Shown here piece by piece: positions 1 to 7,804 of a stretch of 64,000 bases of DNA. The DNA is from Sphingomonadales bacterium (lineage in GTDB: Bacteria; Pseudomonadota; Alphaproteobacteria; Sphingomonadales; Sphingomonadaceae): positions 930,001 through 994,000 of the forward strand of contig JADJAC010000011.1 in NCBI GenBank assembly GCA_016704425.1, in the 5' to 3' direction. The translations under genes were made by a program, and so were the position numbers. A model generated the notes under the pieces. That model searched no databases. It had not been told where the DNA came from and saw nothing but the letters and a program-made list of their open reading frames with translations. Every line of letters begins with the position of its first letter. Position 1 is the stretch's first letter.

Positions 1-212
1 GTCGTAACCCCGGAACTCATCGTGTTAAAAATGGTTTGTTGCCGATATCTAACTGCACAATCTCTGCCGCCGCCAAATTTGGCTTGAGCCGAATCATTGC
101 TGGCACTTTGCGCCGGTGTGGCTGATTTCGGCATGATCGCGTCCAGATCGGTCGGCAGTGCTGCCGCGAGCCGGGCCGGGGGTGGGGCGCCGGCGTTGCG
201 GAACTCCATCGA
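1..212. other. Unidentified sequence replacing the 3' end of cysT
   Basis: CysT similarity stops abruptly at about 213. The remaining 212 bases carry no recognisable domain in any frame. A near-direct repeat brackets the segment: GGAACTCATCG at 11-21 and GGAACTCCATCG at 200-211, differing by one base. This could be the end of an insertion sequence or a deletion joint, but no transposase or terminal inverted repeat is visible inside the window. Confidence 0.4.
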
Positions 213-929
213 GTAATCATATTGTTCAAGGCTCGTGACGATCAGTAGCGGGGCGATCTCCGACACTTTGGGGATATTCCCGGCTATGAAGATCACGGAG
301 CCATATTCACCGACGCACCGGGCAAAGGCCAGGGCACAGCCTGTCACCAGGGCGGGCGCAATTTCCGGGAAGATGACGCGGGAAAAGACTTGCCACCGGG
401 TTGCTCCCAGGCTCGCCGCAGCTTCTTCAAACCCCCGATCAAGGTCGCCGAGTACCGGCTCGACTGCACGAACGATGAAGGGCAGGCCAATGAAGATCAG
501 CGCAACCACAATGCCCTGCGGTTGATAGGCGATCTTGATGCCAAGCGGCTCAAGCCAGATCCCGATCCACCCTGTGTTTGCATAGATGGCCGTCAATGCA
601 ATACCGGCAACAGCCGTTGGCAAGGCAAAAGGCAAATCGACTGCGGCGGAGAGCATGCGCCGTCCCGGAAAATCGAAGCGCACCAGAACCCAGGCCACCA
701 GCAGGCCAAAAACCGCGTTGATCAGCGTTGCCAAAGCGGCAGCCCCGAAGGTGACACGATAGGCAGCCATCGCGCGGCTCGAAAATCCGACCGTCAGGAA
801 ATGTTGCCATCCGTCGCCAAAGCTGCGGATGAACACGGCCGCGACCGGGATGATGACAATGAGGCTGACCCAGAACAGGGTCAGCCCCAAAGATAGCCCG
901 AATCCGGGAAGGGCAGAACGTCGCGTCAT
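1..929 (-). CDS. cysT: Sulfate ABC transporter permease CysT, C-terminus replaced, runs off window
   Basis: Inner-membrane permease of the sulfate/thiosulfate ABC importer. From ATG at 929 the first 239 codons (to about 213) match CysT, with hydrophobic helices, the EAA loop that docks to the ATPase (EEAAASLGATRWQVFSRV) and the ending IPKVSEIAPLLIVTSLEQYDY. Family members then carry one more membrane helix of about 35-40 residues. Here the frame stays open but switches to non-membrane sequence (SMEFRNAGAPPPARL...) up to the window edge. The last helix is therefore missing, through insertion, deletion or rearrangement. It follows the porin gene by 31 bases and probably shares its transcript. 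Identity of the N-terminal part is secure; function is doubtful. Confidence 0.8.
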   Translation of the reverse strand, partial: MTRRSALPGFGLSLGLTLFWVSLIVIIPVAAVFIRSFGDGWQHFLTVGFSSRAMAAYRVTFGAAALATLINAVFGLLVAWVLVRFDFPGRRMLSAAVDLPFALPTAVAGIALTAIYANTGWIGIWLEPLGIKIAYQPQGIVVALIFIGLPFIVRAVEPVLGDLDRGFEEAAASLGATRWQVFSRVIFPEIAPALVTGCALAFARCVGEYGSVIFIAGNIPKVSEIAPLLIVTSLEQYDYSMEFRNAGAPPPARLAAALPTDLDAIMPKSATPAQSASNDSAQAKFGGGRDCAVRYRQQTIFNTMSSGVT

Positions 930-960
930 GAGAAGATTCCCGATTTACCCACGCCGACCA

Positions 961-2439
961 TCAGAAATCGAACTGGAGCCGCGTGGCAAAGGCATCACCC
1001 TTGGCCGTCGTCCCATTCACCAAAACCGGTGCCACGACCAAGGGCGAGTTTGTACCCTTGAAGCGGATATAATTGAACAGGATTTTTGTATTTGGGTTGA
1101 GATACCAGTTCAATGCGCCGGTCACGCTGGTTGCCTTGCGTTTGAGGGCGGAGAGGTTCTTGTCAGTCAGGTTCAACGTATCGTAGCGAAGCGCAACTTC
1201 AAATGCGCCAAGATCACCTGTCGCAGGATTGAAATTCTTGAACGGCTTGAACCTGTCAACAACGCCATTCTTGACCGCACGCGCCTCGCCGGTGATCGAC
1301 CAGGTGCCGAACACGTTGAAGCCTTCAAAACTCACATTGGGCGCTGTGCCAAACCGATCAAGCGACAGGTGGCCATATTCGCCCTGCACAGAGAATGGAC
1401 CGCGAATGAGCAAGGCCTCGGCGCCAAGGAAGTCGGCATCCTTGACCCCCGTCGATGGGCCGTTTGCGGGATTGGTGCCCGCAATCGCTGCGGAAATGAT
1501 CCTGCCGTCATCGATCCGGACATTGGGCCGTTCACTAACGGTCAGCGAGTTGCCCGGGAAGTTCGTTGCATGGAATGCTGATAGCCCAAGGTGAACGACC
1601 TTTCCCGTATCGAGGATCGGATCCCATGTGATGCGACCATTGATGCCATAGCCCTCGTCAGGGGTCGTTGCATTGCGCAGGACAGATTCGCTCGATCCGA
1701 ACAGGCCGAAGGCGGCGTTGAGCTTGTCGGTCTGGTAGGCAAGGCTGAGGCCGACACGCCGTTCGGCACCGACCGCGCCAAAGGCGTTGCTCGCCATGCC
1801 GCGTTCGAGGAAAGTATTCGCCGAATCCGAAGTGTTGGCTTCCAGTCCATAGGGCGCCTTATGCTGACCCGCTGTGACCGACCATTTCGGGTTTAACGCA
1901 TAGGTTACATAGGCATCCAGCAATGTGACCGAATTCTTCACCAGCTCGGCCTCGATACGCCATTTGAAATTCTTGTATGCTGTGCCTTCAAAGCCGAAGC
2001 GTGCGCGCCGGATATCTGTGCCGTTGCTATAGTCATAGCCGCCGGCGCGCTCATTATAGCCGGCATAGTCGATCTGAAACACGCCGCGTGGCTTGAATGT
2101 GAAGTTGTCGTTTACATCAGCAAAAGTCGGCACAACGCCGGGCTGTGCTGCCTTGGCGGAACGCACCTCGACCCGCTCGACGCGCGACTGGGTATCAACT
2201 GCTGCTGCTTCCAGCTGGGCGTTGCGAGCCTCAAGCTGGCGGATACGCGCTTCCAGGGCATTGAGCCTGTCGACAACCGGATCTCCGGTTTTTGCAGGTT
2301 CGGCTGCCACATCTGCAGTGGTATCATCGGTAACAAGCGTATCCAGTCCGGAGCCGGAGTCCGCCTGCTGTTCCTGAGCGCGCGCAGGCGCAGCGATCAG
2401 TGCAAGCGCGGAAGCGCTCACAAACAAAATTGTTTTCAT
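961..2439 (-). CDS. OprO/OprP-type anion-selective outer-membrane porin
   Basis: Outer-membrane beta-barrel of the phosphate-selective porin O/P family, 492 residues. The start at 2439 gives a classic signal peptide (MKTILFVSASALALIAAPARA) with GGGAGA-like ribosome binding sequence just upstream; longer in-frame extensions lack one. Residues 45-80 form a heptad-rich coiled coil (DRLNALEARIRQLEARN), the usual periplasmic trimerisation segment. The barrel follows and ends in LQFDF, with the C-terminal Phe needed for barrel assembly. It sits between sbp and cysT, so its likely job is to let sulfate or another oxyanion across the outer membrane. Substrate preference cannot be read from sequence. 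Confidence 0.88.
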   Translation of the reverse strand: MKTILFVSASALALIAAPARAQEQQADSGSGLDTLVTDDTTADVAAEPAKTGDPVVDRLNALEARIRQLEARNAQLEAAAVDTQSRVERVEVRSAKAAQPGVVPTFADVNDNFTFKPRGVFQIDYAGYNERAGGYDYSNGTDIRRARFGFEGTAYKNFKWRIEAELVKNSVTLLDAYVTYALNPKWSVTAGQHKAPYGLEANTSDSANTFLERGMASNAFGAVGAERRVGLSLAYQTDKLNAAFGLFGSSESVLRNATTPDEGYGINGRITWDPILDTGKVVHLGLSAFHATNFPGNSLTVSERPNVRIDDGRIISAAIAGTNPANGPSTGVKDADFLGAEALLIRGPFSVQGEYGHLSLDRFGTAPNVSFEGFNVFGTWSITGEARAVKNGVVDRFKPFKNFNPATGDLGAFEVALRYDTLNLTDKNLSALKRKATSVTGALNWYLNPNTKILFNYIRFKGTNSPLVVAPVLVNGTTAKGDAFATRLQFDF

Positions 2440-2482
2440 CGTCAATCTCCCTTGAAGGGCCCGGCCATCCAGCCGTCCCGTC

Positions 2483-3502
2483 TTATTTCTTTGCGTCTTC
2501 GAAAACCTGATCGAACAGGCCGCCGTCGTTGAAAAACGTGGCCTGGGCCTTGGCCCATCCGCCAAAATTGCGATCAACAGTGAAAAGAGGAATGTTGCGG
2601 AACTGCCCTTTGAATTTTGCTGCTGCAGCTGTGTCACGGGGGCGATAATAGTTTCGGCCGATGATATCCTGTGCGGCCGGGGTATACAGGAAGTTGAGAT
2701 AAGCCTCCGCCACCTTGCGTGTGCCCTTGCGGTCAACGACCTTGTCTACGACGGCGACAGGCGGTTCCGCGAGGATCGAGATGGAGGGCGTTACAATCTC
2801 GAACTGGCCCTTCCCGAGTTGACGCTGAGCGAGCAAGGCTTCATTCTCCCACGCGATCAACACGTCTCCTTGCCCGCGTTGAACGAACGTGGTCGTTGAA
2901 CCCCGCGCGCCACTGTCAAGGATTGGCACGTTGCGAAACACCTTGGTCACGAACTCCCACGCCTTCGCGCCCGAGCCATAGGTCTTCTGGCCATATCCCC
3001 ACGCGGCAAGGAAGTTCCAGCGGGCGCCGCCGCTCGTCTTCGGGTTTGGCGTGATGACTGAAACGCCCGGACGCGCCAGATCGTCCCAATCCTGAATGCG
3101 TTTCGGGTTCCCCTTGCGGACCAGGAAGACGATGGTCGAATAATAGGGTGCACTCGCATGCGGCAAGCGGCGCTGCCAATCGCGCGCGATCAAGCCGCGC
3201 TGTGCAATCGCATCAATGTCATATCCAAGCGCCAGGGTCACGACATCGGCCGGCAATCCGTCAATCACGGAGCGCGCCTGCTTGCCTGACCCACCGTGGC
3301 TCTGCCGAATCACAACGTCCTGGCCAGTCTTGGCCTTCCAGTCGCGGGCAAAGGCAGCATTCACGGCAACGTAGAGCTCGCGTGTCGGATCATAAGATAC
3401 GTTGAGCAGCGTCGCCGGCGCTGCAGCGACCAATGCGGCAGCGGGCACCAGCGCCAGTGCCGTGGCAGCAAGCGCTGCCCGGGTAAAATATCTGCGGTTC
3501 AT
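2483..3502 (-). CDS. sbp: Periplasmic sulfate-binding protein
   Basis: Substrate-binding component of the sulfate ABC importer, 339 residues. An N-terminal signal peptide (MNRRYFTRAALAATALALVPAAALVAA broken only by family-typical Ala) precedes the mature protein. Family blocks are clear: NVSYDPTRELY near the mature start, QSHGGSGKQARSVIDGLPADVV for anion binding, ITPNPKTSGGARWNFLAAWGY, and the C-terminal YYRPRD segment. It is the second gene of a minus-strand cluster after the DUF2292 gene, followed by the porin 43 bases on and then cysT. The cluster order suggests joint control by sulfur supply. Family assignment is secure; sulfate rather than thiosulfate preference is inferred. Confidence 0.95.
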   Translation of the reverse strand: MNRRYFTRAALAATALALVPAAALVAAAPATLLNVSYDPTRELYVAVNAAFARDWKAKTGQDVVIRQSHGGSGKQARSVIDGLPADVVTLALGYDIDAIAQRGLIARDWQRRLPHASAPYYSTIVFLVRKGNPKRIQDWDDLARPGVSVITPNPKTSGGARWNFLAAWGYGQKTYGSGAKAWEFVTKVFRNVPILDSGARGSTTTFVQRGQGDVLIAWENEALLAQRQLGKGQFEIVTPSISILAEPPVAVVDKVVDRKGTRKVAEAYLNFLYTPAAQDIIGRNYYRPRDTAAAAKFKGQFRNIPLFTVDRNFGGWAKAQATFFNDGGLFDQVFEDAKK

Positions 3503-3637
3503 CTTGAAAGTCCTTTGAACTGGTTTGGCTTGGACGCAGGAAAGATGATGCGGCCGGTAGCCCGGTCCGCATCAGTTTCCTTGGGAAGCGCGTGGTGAAG
3601 GTGCATGAGTTTTCCGGTCGTCCGGTCAAGGTTGATG

Positions 3638-3814
3638 TCAATTCTGGAAGCGTCGCTTTTCGGTCACGTCCATCTGCACGAGCTTGCCTTCGTGAACGGT
3701 AAGCTGGATGGCTCCGAACCGAATTTTCGCCAGCGCCTGACGGAGAATCTCGAGCTGTTCAGCATTTGACCGGGGATGCGCGCATGTGTCCTGACCTGAT
3801 GTGTCGATCTGCAT
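3638..3814 (-). CDS. DUF2292 (YezD-family) small protein
   Basis: A 58-residue protein of the YezD/DUF2292 family, recognised by the block ILRQALAKIRFGAIQLTVHE followed by a short strand (KLVQMDVTEKRR). ATG at 3814 is chosen because AGGAGGAC lies six to eight bases upstream; the longer in-frame reading from 3871 has no such site. The family is often found beside sulfur-assimilation genes and has no proven biochemical role. Here it leads the sbp-porin-cysT cluster, which fits that pattern. The 135-base gap to sbp could hold a second promoter or processing site. Confidence 0.85.
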   Translation of the reverse strand: MQIDTSGQDTCAHPRSNAEQLEILRQALAKIRFGAIQLTVHEGKLVQMDVTEKRRFQN

Positions 3815-3845
3815 TTCGTCCTCCTCGGATCGCCTGACTTTGACG

Positions 3846-3883
3846 TTAATATCCATTATAATACTAGTCATTAAGCAAGATAG
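3846..3883 (-). promoter_or_regulatory. Candidate promoter for the sulfur cluster
   Basis: Read on the minus strand, a perfect TATAAT (plus-strand 3855-3860) lies about 40 bases upstream of the DUF2292 start, in a locally AT-rich stretch. The matching -35 is weak (CTATCT with 17-base spacing), so an activator may be needed. A partial dyad around the -10 (ATTATAATGGATATTAA) could be an operator. Confidence 0.35.
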
Positions 3884-4339
3884 TTTTGCTTTGATTGTTC
3901 AAAGCCGAATTCATTGTGCGACGTTTAGCCAGGCTAGGTCACAGCAATTGGTGCTCTTGGTGGGATCAATGTCTGGTTCGGTATTGAAAAGCTTCACATT
4001 TGCCCCGCAGCTTTGGCGGACGACAAGCAAAAAAGAGCCGAAAATTGGATCAAATTGCGGTGGCACACAAAGTTTCGTTGCTGCTGGCATATCCAGACCC
4101 CATTTCAGGTCGCGCTGCGAGTCGACCGGATTGGAATGCTGATCCCCACTAAATTGATAGACAAGAGTGCATTGAGACGAGTCGAATGGGATTTGCGACT
4201 AAACACCATTGTATAAGTAGAGAATAAGATCATCGACCCATTTGGCCGAACTGACGTTGGGTCACTTGCCCCTCAACAATTGACTGCGCCTGCCTTTGCG
4301 GGTGTCGACTAATTGTTCAAACCAAGGCATTTGATCGAA
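3884..4339. other. 456-base spacer with no recognised gene
   Basis: Region between the sulfur cluster and chrA. Short open frames exist on both strands but none shows family motifs, a plausible ribosome site or codon bias like the neighbours. It is visibly less GC-rich than its surroundings, as expected for divergent promoters or for a decayed insertion. The only structure I can point to is the dyad at 4275-4317. Confidence 0.5.
4275..4317. promoter_or_regulatory. Dyad upstream of chrA, possible operator
   Basis: AACAATT at 4275-4281 is mirrored by AATTGTT at 4311-4317, and TTGAC overlaps the left arm. The arms are 36 bases apart and lie just upstream of chrA. This could be a pair of half-operators or a promoter element; no chrB-type regulator is encoded nearby. 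Confidence 0.3.
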
Positions 4340-5653
4340 ATGCCTGACGTTCCGACCAAGCCAGATTTCGCGATGCTCGTGCGCACATTCGGACGGATTG
4401 GCCTGATCAACTTTGGCGGTCCGGCAGGGCAGATTGCGCTGATGCACAAGGACCTGGTCCACGATCGCAAGTGGATTGCGGAGTCTGACTTTCTCCACGC
4501 CCTGAATTTTTGCCATCTTCTTCCCGGGCCGGAAGCGCAGCAACTGGCAACCTACATCGGCTGGCGCCTGCATGGGGTGAGGGGAGGGCTTGCGGCCGGG
4601 CTTCTGTTTGTCGCGCCCGGCGCGCTGGTCATGCTCGCGCTTTCGGCGCTCTATGCCTTTGCGGCGCATCTGGGTTGGTTTGCGGCACTCTTCCTCGGGA
4701 TCAAGGCTGCGGTGCTTGCCATTGTCGTGCAGGCATTGCTTCGCATCGCGGGACGAACGCTGGATACGCATTTCAAGCAGGCGCTGGCTGTCGCTGCATT
4801 TTTCGCGCTTTTCCTGTTCAACCTGCCTTTTCCTCTCATCGTGCTGGGCTCAGGTCTTCTCGGTTTGATGGTTTCTGCCTGGCGTCCACAATGGCTGGTG
4901 AAGGCGCACCAGGTCGAGACGGAGAATGTTGGCGATCGGCCGAATTGGCGGTCGACTGCTCTCACAGTCTCTGTCTGGTTGCTGATCTGGTTTGCACCGC
5001 TGGCCCTGATCGGCATGGCCCTTGGCCCCGATCACATCCTTTGGAAGATTGGCGTGTTCTTCTCGCAGTTGGCCGTCGTGACCTTTGGCGGCGCGTATGC
5101 CGTGCTGGCCTATATGGCGCAGGAGGCCGTGCAGTCCTTTGGCTGGCTCCAGCCGGGCGAAATGGCGGACGGACTCGGCCTGGCGGAAACGACGCCCGGG
5201 CCATTGATCATGGTCACTCAGTTCGTCGGATTTCTTGCTGCCTTCCGCGCGCCGGAGCCGTTCACGCCGCTCTTGGCCGGTCTCGCAGGCGCAGCGCTGA
5301 CCACCTGGGTCACCTTTGCGCCCTGCTTTCTCTGGATCTTTGCCTGCGCTCCGTGGATTGACCGCCTGCGTCACGCGACGCGCCTGAAAGGCGGGCTGGC
5401 AGCGATCACAGCCACAGTCGTGGGCGTGATCGGCAATCTCAGCGCGTGGTTTGCGTTGCATGTCCTTTTTGCCCGCGTCGACGTGATCGACGTCGGTGTC
5501 GCGCGGTTTTCCGTGCCGGTGTGGTCCAGTTTTGACGGGATCGCGGCAGCACTTGCGGCCCTGGCGTTCGTTCTGATGTTTGTCGTGCGATGGAATATCG
5601 TGCGCACGCTCGGCATCTGCGCCGGGGCTGGTTTGCTGGCCAGTTTGCTGTAA
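4340..5653 (+). CDS. chrA: Chromate transporter ChrA (two-domain form)
   Basis: Inner-membrane transporter of the CHR superfamily, 437 residues, that expels chromate in its characterised members. It has the internally duplicated long form. The N-terminal half carries GLINFGGPAGQIALMHKD and LLPGPEAQQLATYIGW. The C-terminal half repeats the pattern as AVVTFGGAYAVLAYM and TTPGPLIMVTQFVGF. About ten hydrophobic segments are visible. ATG at 4340 is preferred over an upstream TTG at 4313, although its ribosome site is weak. Chromate enters cells through sulfate carriers, so its position beside the sulfate-uptake cluster is suggestive. Substrate is inferred from family. Confidence 0.92.
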   Translation: MPDVPTKPDFAMLVRTFGRIGLINFGGPAGQIALMHKDLVHDRKWIAESDFLHALNFCHLLPGPEAQQLATYIGWRLHGVRGGLAAGLLFVAPGALVMLALSALYAFAAHLGWFAALFLGIKAAVLAIVVQALLRIAGRTLDTHFKQALAVAAFFALFLFNLPFPLIVLGSGLLGLMVSAWRPQWLVKAHQVETENVGDRPNWRSTALTVSVWLLIWFAPLALIGMALGPDHILWKIGVFFSQLAVVTFGGAYAVLAYMAQEAVQSFGWLQPGEMADGLGLAETTPGPLIMVTQFVGFLAAFRAPEPFTPLLAGLAGAALTTWVTFAPCFLWIFACAPWIDRLRHATRLKGGLAAITATVVGVIGNLSAWFALHVLFARVDVIDVGVARFSVPVWSSFDGIAAALAALAFVLMFVVRWNIVRTLGICAGAGLLASLL

Positions 5654-5691
5654 AGAGGGGACCGAGTTCGCCGCACCGCACAACGCGCCGG

Positions 5692-5720
5692 TTGACTTGC
5701 GCGGCGCCGCTTTCTAAGGG
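5692..5720 (+). promoter_or_regulatory. Candidate promoter of the F0 ATP synthase operon
   Basis: TTGACT at 5692-5697 is followed after 16-17 bases by CTAAGG/TAAGGG at 5714-5720, about 70 bases upstream of atpI. The perfect -35 and GC-rich spacer fit a housekeeping sigma promoter; the -10 is imperfect. Confidence 0.45.
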
Positions 5721-5786
5721 GAGCGCGCCTTGGCGGGGTTGCCCGTTTTCATGGCGGTTTTCCCTTAAACAAGCGGACGAATCGAC

Positions 5787-6116
5787 ATGGCTGCGAATGA
5801 CCCTGAACAAGCCTCCAACGGCGCACAGGACCCTCGGCTGACATCGCTTGATGAACAGCTTCAAAAGGTCAGGCGCGCCGAGCAAGAGCGAACGGCACCA
5901 TCGGCCAGTCCGGCGGCGCTGACAGGCAAGGGTGCGGGCCAGGGGCAGCGCGTTCTTTCCACGCTTCTGGGGGCCCCATTGGGGGCGGCGTTGATCGGTT
6001 GGGTGTTTGATCGCTTTGCCGGGACGACGCCAGCCGGACTGTTGATCATGCTGTTCCTTGGGTTCGGCGCGGCCATCAGCCAGGTGATACGGATTTCAAA
6101 GGAGCGGGCCGAATAG
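5787..6116 (+). CDS. atpI: ATP synthase protein I (AtpI)
   Basis: Small membrane protein of 109 residues that heads the F0 operon. Its N-terminal 50 residues are polar; two hydrophobic helices follow, the first around GAPLGAALIGWVFDRFAG and the second TPAGLLIMLFLGFGAAIS. That layout and the operon position identify AtpI, which in other bacteria helps assemble the c-ring or move Mg2+. It lies 35 bases upstream of atpB. No strong ribosome site is visible before ATG 5787. Sequence conservation in this family is low, so position carries much of the weight. Confidence 0.85.
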   Translation: MAANDPEQASNGAQDPRLTSLDEQLQKVRRAEQERTAPSASPAALTGKGAGQGQRVLSTLLGAPLGAALIGWVFDRFAGTTPAGLLIMLFLGFGAAISQVIRISKERAE

Positions 6117-6151
6117 GCCTTCTCCGTTCAAACGGAAGAACAGGGTAAGGC

Positions 6152-6937
6152 ATGAGCGCTGCGGCCGAAGTCAAGATCGACCCGATGCACCAGTTTCAGA
6201 TCGAATCGCTTGGCGGTTCGGTTCTCGATGGCACGCCGTTTCATTTCACCAATTCCGCCTTGTGGATGCTGATCGTGCTGGGCTCGATCCTCTTCTTCAT
6301 GTGGGGCGGGATGAAGCGCGACCTCGTGCCCGGGCGCTGGCAGGCGGCTGTCGAAAGCGTGACGGGGTTCATTTCCGGGATGGCTCTGACCAATATCGGT
6401 CCAGAAGGCCGCAAATATACGCCCTGGATTTTTACGGTTTTCATTTTCATCCTGTTTTCCAACCTGATGGGCATGATGCCCTTCGGCATCGTCGATGCAG
6501 CGCATCCTTTCACGGTGACGAGCCAATTCACGGTTACAGCTGTTCTCGCGGTCATCAGCTTTTCGATCGTTCTGATCGTCGGCTTCTGGAAGCACGGCTT
6601 TCACTTTTTCTCTTTGTTCGTGCCGCACGGTACGCCGGGGCCATTGCTTCCACTGATCGTGCCGATCGAACTCATCTCTTTCATGGTCCGACCGTTCAGC
6701 CTTGCGCTGCGACTGTTCGTGGCGATGATCGCGGGCCATATCCTTGTGGATGTTTTTGGCTACTTCATTGTCAACGGCATCAACTCGGGAACGGCAATGG
6801 GCTATGGCATCTCGCTGATCAGCTTCATCTTCATTGCTGGCGTAAACGCGCTCGAATTGCTGGTCTGCGCCATTCAGGCCTATGTGTTTGCGCTGCTGAC
6901 TTCGCTTTACATCAACGACGCTGTGCACCTGCACTAG
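6152..6937 (+). CDS. atpB: F0F1 ATP synthase subunit a
   Basis: Stator channel subunit of F0, 261 residues. Proton half-channels form between it and the c-ring. The signature helix RPFSLALRLFVAMIAGHI contains the essential Arg facing the c-subunit carboxylate; five or six hydrophobic helices are visible. The N-terminus KIDPMHQFQIE is typical of alphaproteobacterial AtpB. It is followed 43 bases later by atpE. Length and motifs are normal and the assignment is secure. Confidence 0.97.
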   Translation: MSAAAEVKIDPMHQFQIESLGGSVLDGTPFHFTNSALWMLIVLGSILFFMWGGMKRDLVPGRWQAAVESVTGFISGMALTNIGPEGRKYTPWIFTVFIFILFSNLMGMMPFGIVDAAHPFTVTSQFTVTAVLAVISFSIVLIVGFWKHGFHFFSLFVPHGTPGPLLPLIVPIELISFMVRPFSLALRLFVAMIAGHILVDVFGYFIVNGINSGTAMGYGISLISFIFIAGVNALELLVCAIQAYVFALLTSLYINDAVHLH

Positions 6938-6980
6938 GGTCTGAATTCAACCACCAACGGAATTTTCAAAGGAGTTAATC

Positions 6981-7208
6981 ATGGATCTCGAAGCTGCAAA
7001 AGTGATTGGTGCCGGTCTGGCTGCCATCGGTGTTGGCGTTGCCGCAACCGGCGTGGGCAATGTCTTCGGCTCGTTCCTTCAGGGCGCGCTGCGCAACCCG
7101 GCTGCTGCAGACGGCCAGCAGGGCCGCCTGTTCATCGGCTTCGCGGCTGCCGAATTGCTCGGCCTGATCGCGTTCGCGGTCGCCATGATCATTCTGTACG
7201 CCGTTTAA
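6981..7208 (+). CDS. atpE: F0F1 ATP synthase subunit c
   Basis: Proteolipid of the rotor ring, 75 residues, with two hydrophobic helices joined by the polar loop RNPAAADGQQ. The conserved carboxylate is Glu58 in FAAAELLGLIAF. Helix 1 has the Gly-rich GAGLAAIGVGVAATGVG pattern needed for tight ring packing. A strong ribosome site (AAAGGAG) stands seven bases before ATG 6981, in line with the high copy number of this subunit. The following spacer holds two palindromes (7223-7242 and 7273-7296) that may stabilise the upstream message. Confidence 0.98.
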   Translation: MDLEAAKVIGAGLAAIGVGVAATGVGNVFGSFLQGALRNPAAADGQQGRLFIGFAAAELLGLIAFAVAMIILYAV

Positions 7209-7222
7209 GTTTTAGATACGTC

Positions 7223-7242
7223 GTTCCCGCGAAGGCGGGAAC
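7223..7242. repeat. Hairpin in the atpE-atpF' spacer
   Basis: GTTCCCGC at 7223-7230 pairs perfectly with GCGGGAAC at 7235-7242 around a GAAG loop. No U-run follows, so it is more likely an mRNA-stabilising or attenuating hairpin, or a dispersed repeat, than a full terminator. It would help keep c-subunit message above that of the b subunits. Confidence 0.75.
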
Positions 7243-7272
7243 CTCTGTGGGATAGGGGCAAGCGTTCGGTTT

Positions 7273-7296
7273 GCCGCTGCCTCCGCAGGGGCGACC
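7273..7296 (-). repeat. Dispersed palindromic repeat, copy 1
   Basis: On the minus strand this reads GGTCGCCCCTGC then GGAGGCAGCGGC. It matches copies at 8692, 10698 and 10753, with the core GTCGCCCCTGCNNAGGCAGNGGC. It directly precedes the ribosome site of the b' gene. Confidence 0.55.
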
Positions 7297-7309
7297 TGAA
7301 GGATCGTCA

Positions 7310-7804
7310 ATGCCTCAGATCAATCAGCTTTTGCTTGTCTACCAGTCACAGTGGTTCTGGCTGTTTCTGGTGCTGGCCGTCATCTATGTCGGGATCGGGA
7401 AGGGAATGCTCCCCAAGATCGAAAAGACAGTGGATGATCGCGATGCCAAGATTGCCGGTGATCTGGCAGCTGCCGAAAAAGCCCGGGCTGCCGCGCTCGA
7501 GATAGAGGAGCGTGCCAAGGCTGCGCAGATCGAGGCACGGACTGCAGCACAGGCTGTTGCGGCCGAAGCCAAGGCAAAGGCGGCCAAGGATGCGGAAAAC
7601 CGGCTAGCCAAGGCCGATGCCGAAATCGCGGCCAAGGTTGGTGAGGCAGAGGTCAGTCTTGCCAAGGCACGGGCAAAGGCGCTTGACGGGCTCGAAGCGG
7701 TCGCAGTCGATGCGGCGCAGGACATTGTTGCCAAGGTTTCGGGTGCGAAGGTCACGCCCGCACAGGCAGCGAAAGCAGTGAAGGCGGTATTGGGCAATGC
7801 TTGA
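7310..7804 (+). CDS. atpF2: F0F1 ATP synthase subunit b'
   Basis: Peripheral-stalk subunit of 164 residues: one N-terminal membrane helix (WFWLFLVLAVIYVGIG) and a long Ala/Lys/Glu-rich coiled coil (AKAAQIEARTAAQAVAAEA). ATG 7310 is chosen because it gives the family N-terminus MPQINQLLLVYQSQWFW and has GAAGGA upstream; a TTG-led extension from 7271 lies in the repeat. Two different b-type genes in a row is the arrangement of alphaproteobacteria and photosynthetic bacteria. It overlaps the next gene by eight bases. Which of the two is named b' follows usual gene order. Confidence 0.92.
   Translation: MPQINQLLLVYQSQWFWLFLVLAVIYVGIGKGMLPKIEKTVDDRDAKIAGDLAAAEKARAAALEIEERAKAAQIEARTAAQAVAAEAKAKAAKDAENRLAKADAEIAAKVGEAEVSLAKARAKALDGLEAVAVDAAQDIVAKVSGAKVTPAQAAKAVKAVLGNA

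Noticed and set aside
961..2736. 591-residue version of the porin
   Set aside because: The extra 99 N-terminal residues run antisense into the sbp end and would bury a perfect signal peptide; the start at 2439 has a ribosome site.
3801..4142. 113-residue plus-strand frame in the sulfur/chrA spacer
   Set aside because: It starts antisense to the DUF2292 gene, has no ribosome site, no family motif and atypical codon use.
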